A stretch of 27,411 nucleotides of DNA from Candidatus Magasanikbacteria bacterium RIFCSPHIGHO2_01_FULL_41_23. Its GTDB lineage: Bacteria > Patescibacteria > ABY1 > Magasanikbacterales > UBA922. How positions within the stretch are numbered: the stretch's first letter is position 1; the number at the start of each line of letters is the position of its first letter. The position numbers and the translations under genes are program-made. This document shows positions 1-8,799 of this stretch, piece by piece. The stretch is taken from positions 1-27,411 of the forward strand of contig MFPT01000013.1 of the NCBI GenBank assembly GCA_001782805.1, read 5' to 3'. The notes beneath the pieces are model-generated. The model saw only the letters and a list, made by a program, of their open reading frames with translations. It did not search any database and was not told the DNA's origin.

Positions 1-51
1 TAACACTAATTTTCCGAAAGAGTGCAGAATGGGGTTGACTAATACACAAAC

Positions 52-80
52 TTGCCAACTTTTGGCCTTTAATTTATACT
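52..80 (+). promoter_or_regulatory. Promoter of dksA-like gene
   Basis: A -35 box TTGCCA (52-57) and a -10 box TATACT (75-80) are separated by 17 bp. The expected transcription start is near 87, giving a leader of about 30 nt before the ATG at 117. Read from sequence only. Confidence 0.6.
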
Positions 81-116
81 TCCTAATAATTGTCTTAAAA
101 CAACTAAATTTTACGT

Positions 117-485
117 ATGTCTAGCAAAAAATCTCCATTTAGTAAAGAATTTTTAGCACAGTGCAAAGAACAACTCCTTAAAGAAAGAGCTAAAATAACC
201 GGTGAATTAACCAACAATCCTGACGTGTCGGGACAATTCCCCGAATATGGGGACAATCTAGAAGATAATGCCCAAGAAGTGACTGATTTTTTGTCCAGCA
301 AACCACTGGAAATGGAACTGGAAAAAACCCTACGCGATATTGATTCATCACTTAGACGCCTTGAAGATGGAAAATATGGGATTTGTAAATATTGTGATAA
401 ACCAATTGACGAGAAACGAATAATGGCTCGTCCCACTTCTAGCTCGTGCGTTTCCTGCAAAAAAACCTTACTAGACGAGATCTAA
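117..485 (+). CDS. dksA: DksA/TraR family zinc-finger transcriptional regulator
   Basis: A protein of 122 residues of the DksA/TraR family, whose members bind the RNA polymerase secondary channel and modulate promoters, often with ppGpp. The C-terminal zinc finger is complete, with cysteines at about C90, C93, C111 and C114 (CKYC ... CVSC). The N-terminal half is rich in Lys, Glu and Leu and fits the expected coiled coil; acidic residues around 46-54 (GDNLEDNAQE) resemble the coiled-coil tip motif. It is shorter than E. coli DksA (151 aa), as is usual for the short DksA/TraR-like proteins. The ATG start sits about 30 nt after a good promoter. lspA begins 17 nt after its stop, so the two are probably cotranscribed. 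The exact subfamily (DksA, TraR or YteA-like) is not certain. Confidence 0.88.
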   Translation: MSSKKSPFSKEFLAQCKEQLLKERAKITGELTNNPDVSGQFPEYGDNLEDNAQEVTDFLSSKPLEMELEKTLRDIDSSLRRLEDGKYGICKYCDKPIDEKRIMARPTSSSCVSCKKTLLDEI

Positions 486-502
486 TCGGCTGTCTTTACT
501 TT

Positions 503-958
503 ATGGATAATCAAAAAATCCACTTAATCCAAGCACTGGGTAGTGGATTTTGTTTTTTATTGGCTGATCAGACGGCTAAATGGCTTGCGTTTCATTCACC
601 AAAATTCAGCTTTTACATCATTCAGCCATATCTTGGTTGGGAACTATTACTAAATCCTGGAGTAGGCTTTGGTCTGCCGATTGCCAATTGGCTGATGATT
701 TTTGTGACTCCAGTTATTTTACTTGCTTTGGCTTTTTTTCTGGAAAAAAAATATCGCGAACCAAAAACTTCGGTAATTTTTTACTATGGGATATGTCTTA
801 CTCTGTTCGGTGCTTTATCAAACTATATCGACCGATTTTTGATCGCAGCAACGATTGATTATATTAGAATACTGTATTCAGTTATCAATATTGCTGATAT
901 TTCCATTATTCTAGGTGTTGTTCTCGTCATTCGGGAAGATATAAACAGGCCAGCTTGA
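503..958 (+). CDS. lspA: Lipoprotein signal peptidase (signal peptidase II)
   Basis: LspA is the membrane aspartyl protease that cleaves signal peptides from diacylglyceryl-modified prolipoproteins. The 151-residue product has four hydrophobic segments (about 8-29, 62-80, 90-106, 124-143). Family motifs are visible: ADQTAKW near residue 21, NPGVGFG at 51-57 (the NxGAAFG box), SNYIDRF with catalytic D110, and INIADIS with catalytic D132. The reading frame is open from 446, but a start there would overlap dksA and add a polar 19-residue tail, so the ATG at 503 is chosen. No strong Shine-Dalgarno site precedes it. It is followed by a terminator hairpin before comM. Its presence implies that this cell makes lipoproteins. 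Confidence 0.93.
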   Translation: MDNQKIHLIQALGSGFCFLLADQTAKWLAFHSPKFSFYIIQPYLGWELLLNPGVGFGLPIANWLMIFVTPVILLALAFFLEKKYREPKTSVIFYYGICLTLFGALSNYIDRFLIAATIDYIRILYSVINIADISIILGVVLVIREDINRPA

Positions 959-1001
959 CCAAAAGTAAAAAAAATGAAAAAATAACTGTGCACAAAAGAA
1001 G

Positions 1002-1042
1002 CACCGAAATGGTTTTATCATTGGCGGTGTTTTTATTTTTTT
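1002..1042 (+). terminator. Rho-independent terminator after lspA
   Basis: An interrupted stem of CACCG with CGGTG (1002-1006 and 1025-1029) and an inner AATG/CATT is followed by a T-rich run (1030-1042). It lies 14 nt before the comM start, so it either ends the dksA-lspA transcript or acts as a leader attenuator for comM. Confidence 0.65.
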
Positions 1043-1056
1043 AAGTTAAGAGGGAT

Positions 1057-2583
1057 ATGTTTATACAAATTCACTCGGCAGCTCTATTGGGAATAGACGC
1101 ACAGCCAGTTAGAATTGAAATTGATATCAGCAAAAGCTGGCCGGGGTTCCAAATAGTTGGTTTACCTGATGTTGCGATTCAGGAAGCAAAAGAGAGAATC
1201 AGAGTTGCCTGGAAAAATACTTTGTCTGATTGGCCGTTTGGTAAGGGAATTACCATCAACTTGGCGCCGGCTGACTTACGAAAAGAAGGAGCGCTCTATG
1301 ATTTACCAATGGCATTGGGAATGTATCTGGCTCATAAAGAAATATTAACGACCGATTTTGATCATGCAGTTATGGTTGGAGAGTTGGCATTAGATGGCAC
1401 GGTTCGTAGAGTCAATGGAGTATTGTCAATTACGCTTTATGCCGCGGCCAATGGATACACAAGCATTTTTGTTCCTGCAGAAAATATTGGTGAAGCGCAA
1501 TTAGTAAAAGGAATCAATATCTACGGGATTAAAAATTTATGCCAAATAATCGATCATGTGACTGGTGAGGCATTTCTCCAGCCAAATAATGAATCTTATG
1601 CGGAACAATCTAAAATCAGTCTAAACTATGACAATGATATGTCATTTATAAAGGGGCAAGAATTTGTTAAACGCGGATTGGAAGTTGCCGCTTCCGGCGC
1701 GCACAACATACTATTGTCCGGATCGCCTGGTTCTGGTAAAACACTTTTGGCTCGGTCGATGCCTTCAATCCTTCCGCCACTTAACCAAAACGAGGCACTG
1801 GAAGTAACAAAAATTTATTCAGCTGCCGGCCTTCTTCCAACCAACACACCAATTATACGAGAAAGACCGTTCCGATCTCCACACCACAGTGCGAGCAGTG
1901 TTGCTTTGGTTGGAGGCGGTAATATCCCAAGACCAGGAGAAATATCTTTGGCTCATCGAGGTGTATTATTTCTTGATGAATTTCCTGAATTTCCCCGCTT
2001 TACTTTGGAAAGTTTGCGCCAACCACTGGAAGATGGTGAAGTGACTATCGCGCGAGCACAGGGAACTTTTACGTTCCCGGCACGCTTTATGTTGGTGGCA
2101 AGTCAAAATCCTTGTCCATGTGGTTTTGTTGGCGATCCTGAGAGAGAATGTATCTGTGCGCCGTTTATGATCACAAAATACCAAAAAAGAATCAGTGGCC
2201 CGTTGTTGGATCGGATTGATCTTCATATAACTGTGCCTCGTGTACAATTCGAAAAACTAAACAGCGAAGTTCCGATTGAGTCGTCAGAAAAAATTCGCAA
2301 TCGAGTAATCGAAGCTCGTGAACGACAAGCCTTGCGTTTTCAAGGATTGCGATTTGGAACCAATGCTGAAATGAAAAATCGTGAGATAAAACTTTATTGC
2401 AAATTACCTGATAAAGCGGTTGATTTACTTAGACAAGCCGTTACGAAACTTCATCTTTCGGCTCGAAGTTATTATCGGATAATAAAACTTTCTCGTACTA
2501 TTGCCGATATGTCTAGCAATGAAAATATTATGTTTGACCATGTCGCTGAAGCCTTACAATATCGTGGCATGTCGAATTACTAG
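1057..2583 (+). CDS. comM: ComM/YifB family Mg-chelatase-like AAA+ ATPase
   Basis: ComM is a hexameric helicase that extends heteroduplex during natural transformation; the family is also called YifB or Mg chelatase-like. The 508-residue protein has the usual layout. An N-terminal Lon-like (ChlI) domain covers about 1-170. An AAA+ core follows with Walker A GSPGSGKT at about 222-229, the PFRSPHHSAS segment, and Walker B GVLFLDEF. A cysteine cluster (CPCGF ... CICAPF) comes next, followed by the LLDRIDLH motif and a C-terminal Mg-chelatase domain. Length is normal. The start codon follows AAGAGGG at short spacing, one of the few plausible Shine-Dalgarno sites here. The gene converges on the M23 peptidase gene with only 8 bp between stops. 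It is consistent with DNA uptake but does not prove competence. Confidence 0.95.
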   Translation: MFIQIHSAALLGIDAQPVRIEIDISKSWPGFQIVGLPDVAIQEAKERIRVAWKNTLSDWPFGKGITINLAPADLRKEGALYDLPMALGMYLAHKEILTTDFDHAVMVGELALDGTVRRVNGVLSITLYAAANGYTSIFVPAENIGEAQLVKGINIYGIKNLCQIIDHVTGEAFLQPNNESYAEQSKISLNYDNDMSFIKGQEFVKRGLEVAASGAHNILLSGSPGSGKTLLARSMPSILPPLNQNEALEVTKIYSAAGLLPTNTPIIRERPFRSPHHSASSVALVGGGNIPRPGEISLAHRGVLFLDEFPEFPRFTLESLRQPLEDGEVTIARAQGTFTFPARFMLVASQNPCPCGFVGDPERECICAPFMITKYQKRISGPLLDRIDLHITVPRVQFEKLNSEVPIESSEKIRNRVIEARERQALRFQGLRFGTNAEMKNREIKLYCKLPDKAVDLLRQAVTKLHLSARSYYRIIKLSRTIADMSSNENIMFDHVAEALQYRGMSNY

Positions 2584-2591
2584 TCCGATAA

Positions 2592-3980
2592 TTAACGTCG
2601 AATAAACTTTAGCGGATTTGTTCGACGACCATTAAGCCGAATTTCGAAATGAAGATGCGGTCCGGTTGAACGACCAGTTGAACCCAAAAGAGCAATTACC
2701 TGTCCTTGAGCCACATATTCTCCCACAGAAACCAATAATTTAGAGTTGTGGCCATACAAAGTCTGGACTCCACTACCGTGATCAAGAATAATATAACAAC
2801 CATAACCACCGTTCCAACCACATTGTGACTTGACTACAACTCCATCGCGAACAGCATAGTTTGGCAACCCTGCTGAACCAGCAATATCCACACCGGTATG
2901 ACGTAAACCATAATACTGCGTAATGGTACGCGCTCCGCTTGGCCAAATATAGCCGGCTGTGTTTACTGGCGATAAAATATCAACATTAGCCGGTTGCTGT
3001 TTTTGGACAATCTTCGGTGTTTGTTTATTGTTTGCCGGGGGAACTTTGACAATTGGTGTCGACAACTTCTTTGCTCCGGGAATTAAAATTTGTTTACCAA
3101 TCCTTAAACTCTTGTTATTTAGATCGTTAAATTTTAATATCTCATCTACCGACACGCCATAGAGTTTGGCTATTCTACTGATTGTATCTCCTTTGGCAAC
3201 ACTATATAATATCCCATCGGTTGACGGTATTTTTATAATATCACCAGGTCGGACAATCGAACGTGTAGTTAGATTGTTGGCGGACAATACGGTCTCAATT
3301 TTTATTCCATATTTATTAGCAACTACTCCCAACACATCGCCCGCTTTTATGTGATATTCGACAAAATTAACCTTGTTTGATTCTTGATTTGTCAATTCTG
3401 TATTTTGAACCGCATTTATTGAATCAGTGGAAGCCAGACTTGGCTTAACCACTGCACCACCTATAGTAGTACTGTATTCATCCTCAGTGATATCATTGCT
3501 CATTTGTGGTTCTACAATTATTGATCCTTGCCGCCATGACTCTGATTGTAACGGGGTATCATTAACTCCAATTTCTTCAATCAATTCATCAGATAATGCA
3601 AAATCTTGCTCACCCGGCCCAACTAGAGCATATAAAATTGTTTTCTTCCCTGGCACTTCATCAAAATCTGGTTTATACAACTTTGTCTGAGGGATAATAA
3701 AGAAAAAGGCCACTCCCAAAGCCAAAATTTGCAATACCCATCTTTCACCAAACTTATACCACGCTGACAAATTACCCGGTCTAGATTGAGGGAAAAATCG
3801 TTTTTGAAAATAAAAACTAATTTTAAAAATGGTAAATCCAACAGTTTTCTTATACCAAAAATCCAAAATCGAGACTCGTCGTGAGGTAAACCTAAGAAAA
3901 CAAAGAAAGCCGCGTTTAATGTATACGAGTAAGCGAGCCAAATACCAAACCACCTCTAAGAGAGCGGATTTTACCTTCAT
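2592..3980 (-). CDS. LysM-containing M23 family metallopeptidase, membrane-anchored
   Basis: A probable peptidoglycan endopeptidase of the LytM/M23 family. Of 462 residues, about 1-80 are basic and hydrophobic, and a clear membrane segment lies at about 82-97. An acidic and Ser/Thr-rich linker runs to about 205. Two LysM domains follow at about 208-252 and 258-301, and the M23 domain fills the C terminus. The zinc ligands are intact: H361 and D365 (HTGVD) and the HxH pair at 442/444 (PHLHFE), with an additional YGH at 411, so it is expected to be an active enzyme rather than a degenerate EnvC/NlpD-like activator. Two cysteines inside the M23 domain (about 387 and 395) could form a disulfide. 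The -10 box lies only 11 nt from the ATG, suggesting a nearly leaderless mRNA. It lies next to the PBP gene, fitting an envelope cluster. Confidence 0.93.
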   Translation of the reverse strand: MKVKSALLEVVWYLARLLVYIKRGFLCFLRFTSRRVSILDFWYKKTVGFTIFKISFYFQKRFFPQSRPGNLSAWYKFGERWVLQILALGVAFFFIIPQTKLYKPDFDEVPGKKTILYALVGPGEQDFALSDELIEEIGVNDTPLQSESWRQGSIIVEPQMSNDITEDEYSTTIGGAVVKPSLASTDSINAVQNTELTNQESNKVNFVEYHIKAGDVLGVVANKYGIKIETVLSANNLTTRSIVRPGDIIKIPSTDGILYSVAKGDTISRIAKLYGVSVDEILKFNDLNNKSLRIGKQILIPGAKKLSTPIVKVPPANNKQTPKIVQKQQPANVDILSPVNTAGYIWPSGARTITQYYGLRHTGVDIAGSAGLPNYAVRDGVVVKSQCGWNGGYGCYIILDHGSGVQTLYGHNSKLLVSVGEYVAQGQVIALLGSTGRSTGPHLHFEIRLNGRRTNPLKFIRR

Positions 3981-3991
3981 AAGGAAACTTT

Positions 3992-4020
3992 AGTATCCCT
4001 CTTTTTGGCATTTATGTCAA
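3992..4020 (-). promoter_or_regulatory. Promoter of the M23 peptidase gene
   Basis: On the minus strand, a consensus -35 TTGACA (4020-4015) and a -10 GATACT (3997-3992) are separated by 17 bp. The -10 ends 11 nt before the ATG, so the 5' leader would be only about 5 nt. Confidence 0.6.
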
Positions 4021-4052
4021 AGAAGTAAGACTACACCAAAGCGTCGTGAAAC

Positions 4053-4082
4053 TTGAAAATAAAGTTTAATTTGTGTTAGAAT
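4053..4082 (+). promoter_or_regulatory. Promoter of tRNA-Cys
   Basis: A TTGAAA box (4053-4058), an 18-bp spacer and TAGAAT (4077-4082) lie directly upstream. The expected start is near 4089, just before the mature tRNA 5' end. Confidence 0.6.
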
Positions 4083-4094
4083 GGATACAGAAAT

Positions 4095-4166
4095 GGTACG
4101 GTGGCCAAGTGGAAAGGCGGGGGTCTGCAAAACCCCCACGCGCGGGTTCGATTCCCGCCCGTACCT
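4095..4166 (+). tRNA. tRNA-Cys (GCA)
   Basis: The cloverleaf folds fully: acceptor GGTACGG (4095-4101) pairs with CCGTACC (4159-4165); the anticodon loop is CTGCAAA with anticodon GCA (4127-4129); the T arm is GCGGG-TTCGATT-CCCGC. Discriminator base U73 at 4166 is the Cys identity base. CCA is not encoded. It lies between the divergently read M23 and PBP genes on the opposite strand. Confidence 0.95.
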
Positions 4167-4187
4167 CAAACCTTGAACAAACCTTTT

Positions 4188-7007
4188 TTAAATTTTTATT
4201 TCCAAATTACTCGAATCGCTAATACGACTCGCGCCATTTTTTAATTCAACTTCGGCGTTTAACTTCCAGATTCCCGCTTCTTTGGGTGGAATTTTCCAGA
4301 CAAACACAAATGAATTATCAAATAAATCCATAACACCGTTTGTTTTAAACAAAAGTATTTTTTCATTATTTGGAGAAACACCAACCACGTTTACCTCCTT
4401 GATATCTCCAATTTCATGAGGTTGTAAAAAAATAGTTAGTGGAAAATCAGCCATTGTCGCACTTGTTGGCAAACGATCGAAAAACACCCCAGCTGGTTCA
4501 GCAGGCACATCTAGGACAAAAAACCCCTCTTGTTGAACACGATTTCCAACATCGTCTTCTGCGGTTACTTGCAAGGTATGAGTGCCAGGAATCAAAGTTT
4601 TTGCATTATAAAAAAAACTAAACGGTGCAAACTGACTTATACCCACAAATTTTCCATCAATACGATAGGTGACCTTACTTACCCCGCGTGGGGCAGTGGC
4701 ATTCACTGTTATATTAATCAAACGTGAATTAAGTTTTTCATCTTTGGCCGGACTCAAAATTTCAAGTGTGGGCAAAGACTCCAAAGAATGCACGTCATCA
4801 TATTCGGTTGGCGGATCTTCGAAACTAACTTCCCAAGTTGGTTCTTTAATTTTTTTACGTCTCATCCAATCCTGTATGGCTGATTCCCACGAAAAATACA
4901 GTGGATCAGTCTCTGGATTTTCCGGAGCTGGTCCGGCAGGATTATCTTTATCCACATAATGAAGAATATCGTGTGGAATTAAATAAGTCCGTTCGACAAT
5001 AAAATTTTCTGGCGTTGAGCTTGTCGCCAATTTATTGGTGTATTTGTCAACTAACAATTTTATCCCGCCATTAACACTGCCATTCAAAACTGCCTTGCCG
5101 GTTTTATTGACCGGAGGCGTTGGAAATTTTTCCACTAGTGTATTTTTTAATGATTCACGCATAAAATAATTCCAAATTTGGCCGGCAATTCGACTGCCAC
5201 CAAAACCCTGTTTCATAGGACTATTATCACTATTACCAGCCCAAACTCCCGCCACCAAACTGGGTGTATATCCCACTACCCAAGCATCAATATAATTATT
5301 AGTCGTACCACTTTTGGCTGCAACCGGTCGAGCACCCAAAGAGAGTGTACTACCTGAACCAAAGACAAATACCCGCGCCGCGTCATCACTCAACACATTG
5401 GACATGGTCGCGGCCAAACCAGGATCGATTATTTGATTTTGTTCCGGTTGTTTCCACTTGTACAAATTTTTTCCTTTTGAATCTTCCACATCTAGTATAC
5501 TAACTGGTGTATTTTTTCGACCGTTATTGGCAAAAATCGCATAGGCATTGACATGTTCAAGCATTTTAACTTCACCACCACCAAGCACTAATGACAAACC
5601 AAAATTTCCCTCACCAAAAGTTGAATACCCCATTTTTTCCGCGAAACTAATCGCTTTTTTTAAACCAACCAAATATAATGTCTTTACAGCGGGAATATTT
5701 AAGGATCCTTGCAATGCTTGACGCATTGTGACCAAACCATGTTCTGTAAAATCGTAATTCTGGGGAATATACGGGTTGGCGCTACTACCAAATAAAGTCA
5801 CCACATCAAACAGAACTGTGCCTGGTGTATATCCTTTGGCAAAAGCTGCCGCATAAATAATTGGTTTGATCGACGAGCCGGGCTGTCGTCGTGCTTGCAC
5901 AGTCACATTAAATTGTCCGTCAATTGAATCATCATAAAAATCACGAGAGCCAACCATGGCCAAAATCTGAGAATTTTTAGGATCCAAAGCAAGAAGTGCG
6001 GCATTGTTGGCACCACCCTGTTCCAAAAGTTGTTTGCCTTTTTCTTGAATTGCCCGCTCGGCATTTTTTTGTTTTTCCCAATCAAGAGTGGTGACAACTT
6101 TCAAGCCGCCCCGTCCTACAATATTTTCCCCATATTCATCAGTTAATTGTTGTTGCACATATTTAACAAAATGCGGCGCATCCATTTTTACAGACTGTTT
6201 CTTAATGGTAAGAGGTTCATTTTTAGCTTTTTCCGCCTCATTCAATGAAAGATAATTTTCATCAACCATTCGCTGTAAAACAAAATTACGCCTGTTTTTG
6301 AGTGCATCAAGATTATTCAGATAAACCGATGGCTTTTGTGGTAAGCCGGCCAAAGTCGCGGCTTCAGCTAACGTCAAATCAGCCACGTGCTTACCAAAAT
6401 AACTTTGAGCGGCTGATTCCACACCATAGTTAGTTGATCCATAAGGAATTTCATTAAAATAAATTTTGAGAATTTCAGCCTTTGTATATTTTTGCTCTAA
6501 CCATAGAGCCAAAATAACCTCTTTAATTTTCCGAGTTAAAGTTCTTTCATTAGTTAAAATCGCGTTTTTTACCAATTGCTGAGTAAGTGTTGATGCACCA
6601 CCACCAATCCGACCCTTGCCCACCAAACCATACACAAAAGAGCGGATTAAACTTAGTGGTCGAATTCCATGATGCTCGTAAAATGTTTTGTCCTCGGTCG
6701 CGATTACCCCGTCAATCAAGTATTTTGGAATTTTTTCCAATTCTACTATAGTGCGTTTCTTGTCAGTGTAAATTTCATACAATAAGTGCTGTTCTGTTCG
6801 ATCATAAATCTTGGTGCTTTGTTCTGACACTCGCTCATTCAGCCGATTTGGGTCAGGCAGATCTTTTCCTACCCATATAACATAGGACACAAAAAAGAAA
6901 ATTAGAACCATTAGCGGGTACTTGATTTTTTTATAGAAAACCGAAAAAAGAGTCATTTTTTCTATTTCTTTACTATTTTTTCCTGACTGAAACTTTGTTT
7001 GAGACAT
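4188..7007 (-). CDS. mrcA: Class A penicillin-binding protein (PBP1A-like transglycosylase/transpeptidase)
   Basis: A bifunctional peptidoglycan synthase that polymerises lipid II glycan strands and cross-links stem peptides outside the membrane. The 939 residues comprise a cytoplasmic tail, a membrane segment at about 30-47, and a GT51 glycosyltransferase domain with catalytic E105 in ATEDKTFYEHHG, GASTLTQQLVKN at 137-148 and the RKIKE segment near 159. The transpeptidase domain follows with SxxK at S378-K381 (GSSIKP), SLN at 435-437 and KSGT at 565-568. After about residue 690 there is a long C-terminal extension with an Ig-like/Big-type beta domain at about 740-850. All catalytic boxes are present. 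The ATG follows a leader of about 45 nt from a promoter that overlaps the divergent promoter of the 3D-domain gene. Confidence 0.96.
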   Translation of the reverse strand: MSQTKFQSGKNSKEIEKMTLFSVFYKKIKYPLMVLIFFFVSYVIWVGKDLPDPNRLNERVSEQSTKIYDRTEQHLLYEIYTDKKRTIVELEKIPKYLIDGVIATEDKTFYEHHGIRPLSLIRSFVYGLVGKGRIGGGASTLTQQLVKNAILTNERTLTRKIKEVILALWLEQKYTKAEILKIYFNEIPYGSTNYGVESAAQSYFGKHVADLTLAEAATLAGLPQKPSVYLNNLDALKNRRNFVLQRMVDENYLSLNEAEKAKNEPLTIKKQSVKMDAPHFVKYVQQQLTDEYGENIVGRGGLKVVTTLDWEKQKNAERAIQEKGKQLLEQGGANNAALLALDPKNSQILAMVGSRDFYDDSIDGQFNVTVQARRQPGSSIKPIIYAAAFAKGYTPGTVLFDVVTLFGSSANPYIPQNYDFTEHGLVTMRQALQGSLNIPAVKTLYLVGLKKAISFAEKMGYSTFGEGNFGLSLVLGGGEVKMLEHVNAYAIFANNGRKNTPVSILDVEDSKGKNLYKWKQPEQNQIIDPGLAATMSNVLSDDAARVFVFGSGSTLSLGARPVAAKSGTTNNYIDAWVVGYTPSLVAGVWAGNSDNSPMKQGFGGSRIAGQIWNYFMRESLKNTLVEKFPTPPVNKTGKAVLNGSVNGGIKLLVDKYTNKLATSSTPENFIVERTYLIPHDILHYVDKDNPAGPAPENPETDPLYFSWESAIQDWMRRKKIKEPTWEVSFEDPPTEYDDVHSLESLPTLEILSPAKDEKLNSRLINITVNATAPRGVSKVTYRIDGKFVGISQFAPFSFFYNAKTLIPGTHTLQVTAEDDVGNRVQQEGFFVLDVPAEPAGVFFDRLPTSATMADFPLTIFLQPHEIGDIKEVNVVGVSPNNEKILLFKTNGVMDLFDNSFVFVWKIPPKEAGIWKLNAEVELKNGASRISDSSNLEIKI

Positions 7008-7059
7008 AAATCAAAATTGCCTTAAACAAGGCAAAAAATACAATTTTTCTATTAAAAAT

Positions 7060-7088
7060 AGTGTATCATACATTGACAAAACTACCAA
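7060..7088 (-). promoter_or_regulatory. Promoter of the PBP1A gene
   Basis: On the minus strand, TTGGTA (7088-7083) and TACACT (7065-7060) are separated by 17 bp. Its -35 box lies inside the spacer of the opposing plus-strand promoter at 7073-7101. Confidence 0.55.
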
Positions 7089-7101
7089 GACAGGTTATAC
7101 T
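7073..7101 (+). promoter_or_regulatory. Promoter of the 3D-domain gene
   Basis: TTGACA (7073-7078), a 17-bp spacer and TATACT (7096-7101): five of six -10 bases and all -35 bases match the consensus. The expected start is near 7108, giving a leader of about 54 nt. Confidence 0.75.
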
Positions 7102-7118
7102 CGCCCCCTCAAGTTAGG

Positions 7119-7141
7119 AGATACCAAAAAGGTATCTTTTT
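7119..7141 (+). terminator. Terminator-like hairpin in the leader of the 3D-domain gene
   Basis: AGATACC (7119-7125) pairs perfectly with GGTATCT (7131-7137) around an AAAAA loop, followed directly by T residues (7137-7141). It sits between promoter and start codon, so it may be an attenuator or an mRNA-stabilising hairpin. Confidence 0.5.
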
Positions 7142-7161
7142 AAATTAAAAGCCCGTAGTAT

Positions 7162-7671
7162 ATGCCGTCATCCAAAAAAAATAACGTCTCTAAAAAATTG
7201 TCTGATTTGACATTGGTTTTTATCACTAGTTTTTCTTTGTTGGGATCACTCGCTAAACCGATAGTTGCAAAGGCGGACACGATTAGTACTCTTCAACTTG
7301 AACCAGAATCCATTTCTTTTGATGTCGTGGAAACCATTGCTCGCCCGGCAAAAAAAACTAAAATTGTAGTGGCAACGGCTTATTCAAGCGAGATTGCTCA
7401 AACCGACAATACTCCTTGTGTTCCGGCAATGTCAAATTTTAATCTATGTGATTATTTTGCCAAAAATCAAGTTGAAGATACGATAGCGGCCAATTTTTTA
7501 CGACTTGGTACTGAAGTTCGTTTCCCTGAATTATATGGTGAACAAGTGTTTGTAGTTCGTGATCGTATGAATTCCAAGTATAATGGTAAATCACGGATTG
7601 ATTTTTGGAAAAAAGATCGTCCTTCTGCCGTTAACTTTGGTGTGCAACGAATCAAAATGGAAATTCTTTAA
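7162..7671 (+). CDS. Secreted 3D-domain (RlpA/YocH-like double-psi beta-barrel) protein
   Basis: A 169-residue protein with a probable signal peptide: a basic N terminus, a hydrophobic core at about 16-30, and an AKA-D site near residue 37. The C-terminal half resembles 3D (Asp-Asp-Asp) and RlpA-like double-psi barrels found on cell-wall lytic proteins such as YocH. Supporting segments are VVATAYSS, the D-N-T-P stretch, LRLGTEVRFPELYGEQVF, VVRDRMN and RIDFW. It probably acts on, or binds, peptidoglycan outside the membrane. Substrate and enzymatic activity cannot be read from sequence. It shares its promoter region with the divergent PBP1A gene and ends 3 bp from the convergent dnaN stop. Shine-Dalgarno complementarity before the ATG is weak. 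Confidence 0.75.
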   Translation: MPSSKKNNVSKKLSDLTLVFITSFSLLGSLAKPIVAKADTISTLQLEPESISFDVVETIARPAKKTKIVVATAYSSEIAQTDNTPCVPAMSNFNLCDYFAKNQVEDTIAANFLRLGTEVRFPELYGEQVFVVRDRMNSKYNGKSRIDFWKKDRPSAVNFGVQRIKMEIL

Positions 7672-7674
7672 ACT

Positions 7675-8799
7675 TTATTGCCGAATCGGCATTACAATGT
7701 ACAAAAAATTTTCATTTCCGGTTGGTCGAAAAAGACAAGGAGCATCACCACTATTCACACAGAATTCAGATTTTCCTGAACCAATATGCTGGAGACCATC
7801 TAAAACATAACGATGGTTAAGTAAAATTGAATTTTCTTCACCAACAATTTCCGCTTCAAGTTCAGACGAGTGTTCGCCGGCTTGGGTGCTGGCAGATGAA
7901 ACACCGATGGTATTTTCCGAAGCATTTAAATCAAAAGAAACAGCGTTAATCCCAGAAACCGTAAACAGGCTGGCAGCCTTAATTTTATTAATTAAATGAT
8001 CGACTGGAAATTGAGCGGTTGTTTTAAAGTTGGTCGGTATAATCTGCGCATAATCAGGATAACGACCTTGTATAAGCCGCGCACTCATTTCAAACATTCC
8101 ATATCGCAAAGCGATTTGATTATCACCCACAAACAGTCGCACTTGTTTTTCCCCACTCTCAACCGTAATTCCTAATAAACGAATGGTTTCATAAACAACA
8201 CGGGCAGGCACAATACAAGAAATTTCTTTCTCGCCATTTTGAAGAAGTGGGACATGGGTTTCAGACAAACGATACGAATCAGTCGCGGCCAAGAGTAAAC
8301 CATTATAACGTTCAGTCGAAAATCTAAAAAATACACCTGAAAGTTCCGGTCTGATTTCATTTTTAGCAACAGAGATAACTGTCTTTTGTAAACCATCTTT
8401 AAAAAATCCTACATCGACCACATATCCATACTTTTCTTCAACTTCAGGTAAAACAGGAAATTCATCGGCCAACATACCTTTAATTTTAGTATGAGTTGAT
8501 CCAGAGGTAATAATAAGCTCTATACCTTCAACCTCCAAGTCAACTGTTTCTTGTTCCAATAAGTGGACAAAGTCAGTCAACATTTTTGCCGGCACAGTAA
8601 AAGAACCGGTTTTTTCTACTTTTGCCCGAACTAAAGTTTTAATTGCCACTTCCAAATTGGTGGAAATTATTTCTACCTTTGCTTCGCTGGCTTGAATTAA
8701 GATATTAGCCAATATAGGTAGGTGGGCATGTTTACCCGCCAACGGACTTACTGTTTCGAGCGCTTGTCGAAAATTTTCTCGGGTACAAGTGAATTTCAT
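7675..8799 (-). CDS. dnaN: DNA polymerase III beta subunit (sliding clamp)
   Basis: The 374-residue protein matches the length and plan of bacterial DnaN: three similar clamp domains that dimerise into a ring around DNA and tether DNA polymerase III. Recognisable segments are the N-terminal MKFTCTRENF start, LPILANILI, the central FKDGLQKTVISVAKNE and SGVFF, TDSYRLSE, and the C-terminal YIVMPIR, which forms part of the protein-binding pocket. It follows dnaA on the same strand across a 266-bp spacer that carries DnaA boxes. The ATG at 8797-8799 lies in a very AT-rich stretch with no clear Shine-Dalgarno site. Confidence 0.97.
   Translation of the reverse strand: MKFTCTRENFRQALETVSPLAGKHAHLPILANILIQASEAKVEIISTNLEVAIKTLVRAKVEKTGSFTVPAKMLTDFVHLLEQETVDLEVEGIELIITSGSTHTKIKGMLADEFPVLPEVEEKYGYVVDVGFFKDGLQKTVISVAKNEIRPELSGVFFRFSTERYNGLLLAATDSYRLSETHVPLLQNGEKEISCIVPARVVYETIRLLGITVESGEKQVRLFVGDNQIALRYGMFEMSARLIQGRYPDYAQIIPTNFKTTAQFPVDHLINKIKAASLFTVSGINAVSFDLNASENTIGVSSASTQAGEHSSELEAEIVGEENSILLNHRYVLDGLQHIGSGKSEFCVNSGDAPCLFRPTGNENFLYIVMPIRQ

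Noticed and set aside
446..502. Upstream start for lspA inside dksA
   Set aside because: The added segment is polar and covers the dksA end; the ATG at 503 gives a normal LspA N terminus.
7108..7161. c-di-AMP riboswitch upstream of the 3D-domain gene
   Set aside because: Wall-hydrolase genes often carry ydaO-type riboswitches, but the leader is only about 54 nt and holds a single small hairpin.
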